Assembly: GCA_013290125.1 (NCBI GenBank)
Contig: JABCYQ010000023.1
Location: forward strand, 1-47,886
Source of the DNA: Vulcanimicrobiota bacterium
GTDB taxonomy: Bacteria; Vulcanimicrobiota; Vulcanimicrobiia; Eremiobacterales; Eremiobacteraceae
Direction of reading: 5' to 3'
DNA: 47,886 nt
Shown one piece after another: positions 1 through 6,470 of the stretch (within the stretch, counting starts at the first letter, position 1; every line of letters starts with the position of its first letter). A model generated the notes under the pieces. The model worked only from the letters and a program-made list of their open reading frames with translations. It was not told where the DNA came from and ran no database searches. A program made the position numbers and the translations under genes.

Positions 1-1
1 C

Positions 2-511
2 GCGCTTTTCAATGAAGATCAAACAAGGCTGTGGTTCGAACGACTGCGCGACGAAGTCGCGTGGCGCGCCGAGCGCAGGCCCATGTACGATCGGATCGTG
101 GACGTGCCGCGTCTCGTCGGATCGTACGCGTTGAGCGACGCCGAGCTGCCCGAACCGATCGCATTGATGCGCGGTCCGGTTGAAGAGTTCTGCGGTTTTA
201 CCTTCAACGCAGCCGGTCTGAACTTCTACCGCGACGGCAACGACAGCGTCGCGCCGCACGGCGATCACGTAGAGCGCGGACCGGTCGGCGCTCCGGTGGC
301 GTTGGTCAGTCTCGGTTCGATCCGCCGGATGAGGATCCGCAGCAAGTCCTCACCACGGCGCGTGCTCGACCTCGATCTCGAACCTGGCAGCCTGCTGCTC
401 ATGGACTACCGCAGCCACCTGAACTTCGAGCATGGCATACCGAAGACGCGCGACCTCGTCGGTCCGCGCGTCAGCGTTGCATTCCGGAACGTGTTCGGGC
501 CGAAGCGCTAG
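2..511 (+). CDS. AlkB-like 2OG-Fe(II) dioxygenase (5' truncated by window edge)
   Basis: The frame is open from the first bases, so the true start lies outside the window. The protein resembles AlkB-type 2-oxoglutarate/Fe(II) dioxygenases, which repair alkylated bases in DNA or RNA by oxidative demethylation. The visible part has the family order: a segment NFYRDGNDSVAPHGDH with the HxD iron-binding pair (H and D of HGDH), a beta-rich middle, and a C-terminal HGIPK...GPRVSVAFR stretch in which the last His is the third iron ligand and the Arg residues bind 2-oxoglutarate. The gene converges on an exported hypothetical protein, and the two stop regions overlap by 4 bp. Substrate (DNA, RNA or other) cannot be told from the sequence. 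Confidence 0.8.
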   Translation, partial: ALFNEDQTRLWFERLRDEVAWRAERRPMYDRIVDVPRLVGSYALSDAELPEPIALMRGPVEEFCGFTFNAAGLNFYRDGNDSVAPHGDHVERGPVGAPVALVSLGSIRRMRIRSKSSPRRVLDLDLEPGSLLLMDYRSHLNFEHGIPKTRDLVGPRVSVAFRNVFGPKR

Positions 512-1119
512 ATCCGCGAGACCTTGGCGGTCGCGCTCGGATACAGAAGGGCCACTGACTGCCGAACTTCGGTCACGACGACCGACCCCTGGCGCAGCGA
601 CACGTTTGACCTCTTGTTATTGGCATATAGCGCGCCGGCGATGAGGCCTGCCGCCCCGCCGAGATTTGTCTTGAAGAGCGACTTGCCGATCATGTTGCCC
701 ACGATCATGCCGCCCAACGCCGTGATGGCGGTGTTCGCGATCATATTGTGGCGTTGTGTCGCTTGCGATTGCAGCAGCATCGAAACGCCTGCCTGACGTC
801 CGCTTGCCAACACCATGCGATCGATATTGAATTCGAGCACCGGGTTCTGCCCTTGGCCGGCTGAGACGACGCGCGTCACGTGCCCGTAGAGCTTGGCATT
901 GTCATAGACGCCGTTGTTGCCGGGGTACGGTGTCAAAACGGTCATGGTGAATCTATCGCCGGCGTGCGCACTGCCGGAATCGATGGTCTGATTGATGCTC
1001 GATGTGACCATGCTGCCGGCGTTCAGCTCAACAGGATTGGTGGACGCCGCTGCCGCGATGGGCAACACGAAAGCAAATGTGATCGCGAGAGCCGCGATGG
1101 CGTTGAAGGGGGATCTCAT
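508..1119 (-). CDS. Exported hypothetical protein with glycine-zipper segment
   Basis: I do not recognise a named family. The 203-residue protein begins with a clear Sec signal peptide (MRSPFNAIAALAITFAFVLP followed by an alanine-rich cleavage region), so it is probably periplasmic or outer-membrane associated. Residues about 30-110 look beta-rich. Residues about 125-165 hold a glycine-zipper-like stretch (GGMIVGNMIGKSLF, then GGAAGLIAGALY), as found in small proteins that insert into or oligomerise at membranes. Its start is an ATG with a good upstream TCAAGGAGT ribosome site. It is monocistronic and converges on the AlkB-like gene. Function unknown. Confidence 0.7.
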   Translation of the reverse strand: MRSPFNAIAALAITFAFVLPIAAAASTNPVELNAGSMVTSSINQTIDSGSAHAGDRFTMTVLTPYPGNNGVYDNAKLYGHVTRVVSAGQGQNPVLEFNIDRMVLASGRQAGVSMLLQSQATQRHNMIANTAITALGGMIVGNMIGKSLFKTNLGGAAGLIAGALYANNKRSNVSLRQGSVVVTEVRQSVALLYPSATAKVSRI

Positions 1120-1278
1120 TGGTGACTCCTTGATAACGGGTCCGAGATGGGGCTAATCCCGCTCTTCTCTCGTTACGTTATCGCGAGTTTTACCCTTCAC
1201 GCTTCGGCATGGTGATATGATCTTTTGCATGCGCTGACATAATCGCAGCGTTGGTATTATCAGCCGGCGATTTTCCTT

Positions 1279-2613
1279 TTATGGATGGATGATCGCGTTC
1301 GGCAACATCATCGGTGGCCGCGGTCGCTGTGAAAAATCGAAATCGTTGAGCAAGTCGCCGAGCGGCGGATAGTTCTCGCGCACGTCAGGTCGCGGATCTG
1401 GTCTGCCGTCGGTGGTCGGATCGAGCCGTTGCGAACCCAAGAACAGATCTTCGATGAGTTTGTTATACGCGTCAAAGCTTAGCGTCTGATGATCGACGAC
1501 GTTGTGCTGCGCCCAAGGCGAGATCACGAGTCCGGGCACGCGAAAACCGTAGCCGGCCCAATCCACGGTCGGCGGCGCCACGTGATCGAAGAAGCCGCCC
1601 CACTCATCCCACGTGATGAAGATCGCGGTCGAGTGCCAATCAGGGCTGCTCATGGCCGCATTCACGAGGCCGGTCACATACTGCATTCCCGTTTTCACGG
1701 AATTCGGCGGATGTTCGCTGTAGATCGCATCGGGAATCACCCACGACACCGCCGGCAGCGTGCCGGCCGCAGCGTCTTTGTAGAACGACTTACCGGGCAC
1801 GATGTCGTTCAGTTGACCGTCCTGTCCGACATCGGAAAAAGCAGGCAGCGGATTCCATTGCGAGCCGATCTTCGCGTCTTGCTTCACGTATATGCCGTGA
1901 ATGCCGTCGTCCTCGCCCGGGTTGATCACGTCCCCGGACTGACCGCCGAACACATAATACTTCCATGGCACGTGGGCTGCGTGCAGCAGCCACGTGATGT
2001 CGGTCCACCCGTAGGTGCCCGTTAGTGGTTGTCCGGGGACAAATGACGACGTGCACGTCGAGGGATTGTTCGGGAACGAGCAATACGCCGACCAGTTCGA
2101 GACGAGGAAGAGATGTTCGGGCAGACTATATGCGTTGGTCGGCGCGAACATCTCGTCTTGCAGAACGTATTGCTGCGCGTATGCCCAGTAATTTGTCAGC
2201 TGCGTGCCGTCGTGGTACGCCATAACCTTATCGGGAAACGGGTATCCCTTCGCCGCGGTGATAAAACCGTCCATCTTGCCGCCGTCGAGATCGGTCCGGA
2301 ACGATGGCGGATCGTGCGGGCCGCCGTAATTGATGTCGTGAAAATCGAGATACGATGCGATGCACTTTCCCGTGTTCGGGTCGGGATTGCATATGGTCGG
2401 CTTGCCATTATGCATGGGGATTCCGTTGGCGCCCGGATAGGTTCCGAAATAGCTGTCGAAGGAGCGGTTCTCTTGGACGATGATGATGATGTGTTGCAGC
2501 TGCGGTACCGAACTGTGCCACATGGCCGCCGCCGGCGCGCCCGAAGCGGTCGCGGCAAGCGTCATAATGGCCGTAGCAGCTATTGCTGAAATACCACGTC
2601 TTCCATCGCGCAC
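1279..2613 (-). CDS. Secreted phosphoesterase (phospholipase C / acid phosphatase AcpA-like family)
   Basis: This belongs to the alkaline-phosphatase-fold phosphoesterase family (PF04185 type) that includes bacterial phospholipase C and AcpA acid phosphatases, which hydrolyse phosphate mono- or diesters outside the cytoplasm. Family hallmarks are [20 protein letters not shown] near the N terminus (metal site with the catalytic Thr/Ser region), a [12 protein letters not shown] block, and [17 protein letters not shown] carrying the later metal ligands. I chose the GTG at 2613 because GGAAAGGA lies at the right distance upstream; an in-frame TTG at 2676 would add 21 non-conserved residues. From the GTG the protein starts [17 protein letters not shown], a twin-arginine-like export signal. 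About 444 residues. Lipid versus phosphomonoester specificity is not resolvable. Confidence 0.85.
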   Translation of the reverse strand: MRDGRRGISAIAATAIMTLAATASGAPAAAMWHSSVPQLQHIIIIVQENRSFDSYFGTYPGANGIPMHNGKPTICNPDPNTGKCIASYLDFHDINYGGPHDPPSFRTDLDGGKMDGFITAAKGYPFPDKVMAYHDGTQLTNYWAYAQQYVLQDEMFAPTNAYSLPEHLFLVSNWSAYCSFPNNPSTCTSSFVPGQPLTGTYGWTDITWLLHAAHVPWKYYVFGGQSGDVINPGEDDGIHGIYVKQDAKIGSQWNPLPAFSDVGQDGQLNDIVPGKSFYKDAAAGTLPAVSWVIPDAIYSEHPPNSVKTGMQYVTGLVNAAMSSPDWHSTAIFITWDEWGGFFDHVAPPTVDWAGYGFRVPGLVISPWAQHNVVDHQTLSFDAYNKLIEDLFLGSQRLDPTTDGRPDPRPDVRENYPPLGDLLNDFDFSQRPRPPMMLPNAIIHP

Positions 2614-2703
2614 GAGCCACCCATCCTTTCCTCTAGAGGTAGGATACCGCCGTAACGGCTGCGTGCAAGAGTCCAAGGACCCGTTCCGCGCTTGAGCCGG
2701 CGG

Positions 2704-3393
2704 TCAAGGTCGCACCGTCATGACGATCCACTCGCCGCCCGCGTCTTTTGTTCTGCCCACCTCGGCAAAGCCCGTGCGCTCGTAGACAGCGCGAGCGGGC
2801 ACGTTGTCCGGCCGAACTTCTAACCGCAATTCGGAAATGCTGCGTGATCGAAGGTAGGCAAGCCCGGCTCTGACGAGGATCCCGGCTACGCCGCGCCCGC
2901 GCACACGCGCCGCGGTGGCGATGTTCAGCAACTGCGCGTCGCCGTGCGTTCGAAATTCCCCAGACGAGCGGACGAACGAAAGCTTGTTCGCGAAAAGACG
3001 CAGTGCGTGCGGCCAGATGATCCCGTAGCGGCCGGTGACTGCGCGCCAGGCCCAGCGCAGCGGCGCAAGTCGGCGGATCGCGGCCGAGCGCAGCGCGCTG
3101 ACGGACGTAGTGAGGAATTCGTAGCCGACGACAGCCCCATCGTCGTCGCGGGCCGCGAGGAACGCGTCGGGTTCGACGCTTCGCGCGAACGACCAGACGT
3201 CGATCATCGCTTCGGGTCGCGGCGGTTCACCATAGACATAGGCGGCGCTGTCGTGGAATGCTTCGAGAAATATCGCGACGGCGTCTGGGATCTCCCGCGC
3301 GTCGATGGGTCCTGCGACGAAGCGGGCTCCAATTGAAGAAGCCTCCCCAGGTTGCCGCGGATCCGTCCGTGGCGGGGAGGCTTCTTCTGTCAT
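2704..3393 (-). CDS. GNAT family N-acetyltransferase
   Basis: The C-terminal half has the GNAT fold signature: VRGRGVAGILVRAGLAYLRS corresponds to motif A (R/Q-x-x-G-x-G/A, acetyl-CoA pyrophosphate binding), followed by LRLEVRPDNVPARAVYERTG (motif B, RimI-like 'N..A...Y...GF'). Such enzymes move an acetyl group from acetyl-CoA to an amine; RimI-like members act on protein N termini, others on small molecules, and the substrate here is unknown. The gene follows hup on the same strand with a 13-bp gap. Its first 20 codons contain a perfect 14-bp inverted repeat, so either the N terminus is functional or the hairpin is regulatory and a later start is used. Confidence 0.8.
   Translation of the reverse strand: MTEEASPPRTDPRQPGEASSIGARFVAGPIDAREIPDAVAIFLEAFHDSAAYVYGEPPRPEAMIDVWSFARSVEPDAFLAARDDDGAVVGYEFLTTSVSALRSAAIRRLAPLRWAWRAVTGRYGIIWPHALRLFANKLSFVRSSGEFRTHGDAQLLNIATAARVRGRGVAGILVRAGLAYLRSRSISELRLEVRPDNVPARAVYERTGFAEVGRTKDAGGEWIVMTVRP
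3335..3387 (-). other. Perfect 14-bp inverted repeat at the start of the acetyltransferase gene
   Basis: GAAGAAGCCTCCCC (3335-3348) is exactly complementary to GGGGAGGCTTCTTC (3374-3387), with a 25-nt spacer. In the minus-strand transcript it begins only a few bases after the acetyltransferase ATG and about 20 bases after the hup stop. There is no clear U-tract, so it is not a standard terminator. It could reduce read-through or translation from hup into the acetyltransferase gene. The repeat encodes EEASP and GEASS in the protein. Confidence 0.55.
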
Positions 3394-3406
3394 ATGCGGC
3401 TGAAGC

Positions 3407-3694
3407 TTAGCGCTTCTTGCCTTTGTTCACTGAGTCGCGCAGATCTTTGCCGGCGTGGAACGCCGGAACTTTGCGCGCAGGTATGGTGAGCTTTTCGCCC
3501 GTCTTCGGATTGCGTCCCTCGCGTTTCTTGCGATCCCGCACTTCGAAGCTTCCGAACGGAATAAGTTGGACCTTGTCACCTTTCTGCAACGCCTTCTTGA
3601 TGTGCTCGAGCACTGCGTCGACTACGGTCGCCACCTCGCGCTTGGTCTGTTCCGTTTCCTCTGCGACTGCATCGATCAGCTCAGCCTTGGTCAT
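3407..3694 (-). CDS. hup: HU family nucleoid DNA-binding protein
   Basis: The 95-residue protein has the full HU/IHF layout: two N-terminal helices (MTKAELIDAVAEETEQTKRE...), the beta-arm core PFGSFEVRDRKKREGRNP, and the DNA-intercalating arm region with GEKLTIPARKVPAFHAGK. HU bends and compacts chromosomal DNA and helps replication, repair and transcription. The ATG is preceded by an ideal AGGAGGA ribosome site. A 16-bp palindrome lies just upstream of that site. A single HU-type gene of normal length; HU versus IHF is decided by the generic, non-paired sequence and is fairly secure. Confidence 0.95.
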   Translation of the reverse strand: MTKAELIDAVAEETEQTKREVATVVDAVLEHIKKALQKGDKVQLIPFGSFEVRDRKKREGRNPKTGEKLTIPARKVPAFHAGKDLRDSVNKGKKR

Positions 3695-3714
3695 CAGTTT
3701 CCTCCTACAGCGTT

Positions 3715-3730
3715 TCGTGAAACTTCACGA
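3715..3730. promoter_or_regulatory. Candidate operator palindrome upstream of hup
   Basis: TCGTGAA-AC-TTCACGA is an inverted repeat with perfect 7-bp arms. It lies just upstream of the hup ribosome site, in the expected promoter or 5' UTR region. The layout fits a dimeric repressor site. No regulator can be named, and chance is possible. Confidence 0.35.
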
Positions 3731-3828
3731 GGCTCTGGCTCAAATGCAACAAGCGCCCAGAGGTCGTGGTCTGCGAAGCGACTTAGACCGCGGTTCGCCC
3801 ATTCCTGCCCGGCGAGCGCTCAATCCCT

Positions 3829-4287
3829 TTATTTATCAAGCATTGCGACCACTGCGCGAACGCCGAGGAGATAGGAGTTCGCGCCGAACCCGGCGACGAC
3901 GCCGTTGACGACCGGAGCCAAAACCGAGACGCGGCGAAACTCTTCGCGCGCGTGGACGTTCGAGAGATGCACTTCCACCTTCGGCACGTCGGCGGCGGCG
4001 AGCGCGTCGCGGATCGCGTACGAATAGTGCGAGAACGCGCCTGGGTTGATCACGATCGCGCTGCCTGCGACCGCCGCGCTATGGATCACGTCGATGATCT
4101 CGCCTTCACCGGAATGCTGGGAGGTCGAGATGTCGCAATCGAGTTCTTCGGCAAGCCCGCGGATGACGGCGTCGATATCCTGCAGGGTCGCCGAGCCATA
4201 TGCGGCCGGCTCTCGCGTACCGAGCAGGTTCAGATTCGGACCGTGGATGACGACGACGGTCGGCCGTCGTCTGGCTGCAGCGCTCAT
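3829..4287 (-). CDS. aroQ: Type II 3-dehydroquinate dehydratase
   Basis: This enzyme dehydrates 3-dehydroquinate to 3-dehydroshikimate, third step of the shikimate pathway. It shows the type II signature HGPNLNLLGTREP with the catalytic Tyr further on (AAYG), the SQHSGEGEIID block, INPGAFSHYSYAIRDAL with the catalytic His region, and VEVHLSNVHAREEFRR. I start it at the ATG at 4287 (MSAAARRRPTVVVIHGPN), giving 152 residues, the usual family length; the open frame extends 56 codons upstream but that part is arginine-rich shadow sequence overlapping hslO. It is divergent from hslO. No other aro genes are nearby. Confidence 0.95.
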   Translation of the reverse strand: MSAAARRRPTVVVIHGPNLNLLGTREPAAYGSATLQDIDAVIRGLAEELDCDISTSQHSGEGEIIDVIHSAAVAGSAIVINPGAFSHYSYAIRDALAAADVPKVEVHLSNVHAREEFRRVSVLAPVVNGVVAGFGANSYLLGVRAVVAMLDK

Positions 4288-4362
4288 GGCGACGGCCGTT
4301 CGGCAGGATGCGGTCACGCTCCGCTCTGAAGACAATTGCGATGCCTGTTGACCGCAGTTGCG

Positions 4363-5247
4363 ATGTCGGCTGACCACATCGCATCCGCCATGGCGGCGGG
4401 AGACTACGTCCGCGTGCTCGCGGCGCGTACGACCGATGTCGTGATCGAAGCGCAATCACGACACGGCTGTTCGCCCACAGCGACGGCTGCGCTCGGCCGT
4501 CTGCTCACCGGCGCTGCGATGATGGGGTTCGCGCTGAACGGCCGCGAGCGGATCGCGTTGCAGGTCGCGGGGGACGGGCCCGTGCGCCGAGTCCACGCTG
4601 AGGTGCGGCCGGACGGCCGCGTGCGCGGCTACGTGGAGGAACCGCTCGCCGACGTGCCTTTGAATTCGCGCGGCAAGTTCGACGTCGCCGGATTGATCGG
4701 TTCCGGGTCGCTGCACGTCACGCGCACGTTCGACAGCGGTCAGCCATATACGAGCGCCGTGCGCTTGGTCTCCGGCGAGATCGGCGAGGATCTCGCGCAC
4801 TACTTCGCGCGCTCGGAGCAGATCCCGACCATCGTCGCCGTCGGCGTGCTTGCGGGCCCCCGCGGCGTCGTGGCGGCGGGCGGCGTGCTGGCGCAGCTTC
4901 TGCCCGGCGCGGATGACGACACGACTCGCGCGCTCGAAGAGCGGGCGAAGCGGCTTGGTTCGGTTAGCACGCTCATCAACGACGGCAGCTCGCCCGACGA
5001 TCTCATCCACGAACTCACAGCCGATCTGTCGCCGCGCATCACCGCGCACCATGAGGTCTCGTTCTCGTGTTCGTGCGATCGCGCGCGCGTCATCAAGGCT
5101 TTGCTCGGATTCGGCCGGGCGCAGTTGGAGACCATGGCACGCGAGGATGAGGTCACGGAGGCGCGCTGCGACTTCTGCGGGGCGACCTATCATTTCGGGC
5201 GAGACGAACTGCGCGAGATCGTCGCGGCGGCGACTACGTCAGCCTGA
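4363..5247 (+). CDS. hslO: Redox-regulated chaperone Hsp33
   Basis: Hsp33 is a cytoplasmic holdase that is switched on by oxidation of a zinc-bound cysteine cluster. The protein carries the N-terminal fold (DYVRVLAARTTDVVIEAQ..., GRLLTGAAMM) and, at the C terminus, the redox switch CSC (in FSCSCD) followed about 30 residues later by CDFC, matching the CxC-x(27-32)-CxxC zinc motif. ATG at 4363 gives 294 residues, normal for the family; a TTG nine codons upstream is possible. It is the only plus-strand gene between 0.5 and 26.7 kb and is divergent from aroQ. Confidence 0.93.
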   Translation: MSADHIASAMAAGDYVRVLAARTTDVVIEAQSRHGCSPTATAALGRLLTGAAMMGFALNGRERIALQVAGDGPVRRVHAEVRPDGRVRGYVEEPLADVPLNSRGKFDVAGLIGSGSLHVTRTFDSGQPYTSAVRLVSGEIGEDLAHYFARSEQIPTIVAVGVLAGPRGVVAAGGVLAQLLPGADDDTTRALEERAKRLGSVSTLINDGSSPDDLIHELTADLSPRITAHHEVSFSCSCDRARVIKALLGFGRAQLETMAREDEVTEARCDFCGATYHFGRDELREIVAAATTSA

Positions 5248-5256
5248 GGGATGCGA

Positions 5257-6453
5257 CTATGTCAACCTCACGAAGCGGTGGTTGCCCTTCTGCAGCACCT
5301 TGCCGCTCCATGATGTGTTCGCGCTCTCCTCGCCGTCGGCGCGCGCCCCGTCCACCTTGATCGCCCCGTCCTTGATAAGGCGCTGGGCCTCGCGACCCGA
5401 TGAAGCAAATCCGACTGCGACCAATACTTTCGCAAGGGGAGCGGCCGTCAGTTCCGATGCGAGTTCGAATACGGGGATGTCGGTGGGCATCTCTTTGCGG
5501 ACGACGGTACGTTCGAAGTGCTCGCGTGCGTCCATCGCAGCCGGCTTACCGTGGTAGAGGCGCACTATCGTTTCGGCGAGCGCGACCTTGGCGTCGCGTG
5601 GTGCCAACGCACCGCTCTTGATTTCCGCGACTATGTTGTCGGCTTCTGCCGTTGACTTGTCGGTGGCGAGTCGCCAATAACGTTCGAGCAACGCGTCCGG
5701 CAGCGACATGATCTTGCCGAACATCTGCGCCGGCTCTTCGCGCAACGCGATGAAATTGTCGAGGCTCTTACCCATCCGCTGCACGCCGTCCGTGCCTTCC
5801 AGAATCGGAAGCGTCATGCAGATCTGCGGCGGCTTGCCGAGGTCGTCTTGCAGCCGCCGGCCCATCATGAGATTAAAGAGTTGTTCCGTTCCGCCCAATT
5901 CGACATCTGCGTCGAGCATGACGGAATCGTATGCCTGGGAGATGGGATACATGAACTCGTGCAGGCCGATCGGCGCGCCTTCTGCGTAGCGTTTGCTGAA
6001 GTCGTCGCGTTCGAGCATCCGGGCCACCGTGCTCGTGGCGAGTAATCCGATGAGGTTCGAGAAGCTTAAGGGGCCGAGCCACTCGCTGTTGTAGCGGATC
6101 TCGGCTTTCTCGATATCGAGGACGAGCGACGCCTGTTCGGCGTACGAGCGCATGTCCTCGCGGATCTGTTCGGGCGTGCGCGGCTTACGCGAGTTCACCC
6201 GGCCCGTCGGATCGCCGATCTGCGCTGTGAAATCGCCGACGACCAGAACCGCCTTATGTCCGCAATCCTGAAATGCTCGTAGTTGTCGCAACACGACTGC
6301 GTGACCGAGATGGAGCATGGGTCCCGACGGGTCGATGCCGAGTTTCACGCGCAGCGGCCGGCCTTGCATCAGGCGCGCGCTTAAGTCTTCGCGTGTGACC
6401 ACGTCAACGCAATTTGCGGTGAGCCGCTCCAGTTGTTCGGCGACGCTCGCCAT
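5257..6453 (-). CDS. tyrS: Tyrosine--tRNA ligase
   Basis: Class I aminoacyl-tRNA synthetase that charges tRNA-Tyr. The HIGH-equivalent is LHLGH (about residues 46-50, within GIDPSGPMLHLGHA), and the KMSKS-equivalent is RMGKS, with GTDGV just before it. A C-terminal S4-type RNA-binding segment (APLAKVLVAVGFASSGREAQ...) completes the 398-residue protein. The LHLGH plus GKS combination and length fit the longer TyrS subgroup (TyrZ-like). It is the last gene of the run gatC-gatA-gatB-mutS2-tyrS, 17 bp after mutS2. Confidence 0.95.
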   Translation of the reverse strand: MASVAEQLERLTANCVDVVTREDLSARLMQGRPLRVKLGIDPSGPMLHLGHAVVLRQLRAFQDCGHKAVLVVGDFTAQIGDPTGRVNSRKPRTPEQIREDMRSYAEQASLVLDIEKAEIRYNSEWLGPLSFSNLIGLLATSTVARMLERDDFSKRYAEGAPIGLHEFMYPISQAYDSVMLDADVELGGTEQLFNLMMGRRLQDDLGKPPQICMTLPILEGTDGVQRMGKSLDNFIALREEPAQMFGKIMSLPDALLERYWRLATDKSTAEADNIVAEIKSGALAPRDAKVALAETIVRLYHGKPAAMDAREHFERTVVRKEMPTDIPVFELASELTAAPLAKVLVAVGFASSGREAQRLIKDGAIKVDGARADGEESANTSWSGKVLQKGNHRFVRLT

Positions 6454-6470
6454 GCTCGGTACTTTCTCCC

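Noticed and set aside
1120-1278. GATAACG...CGTTATC inverted repeat (about 1132-1182) as an operator
   Set aside because: The arms are only 7 bp and nearly 40 bp apart, with no promoter-like elements placed convincingly around them.
4288-4455. N-terminal extension of aroQ overlapping hslO
   Set aside because: Type II dehydroquinases start close to the HGPNLNLLG motif, and the extra residues are shadow of the divergent hslO gene.
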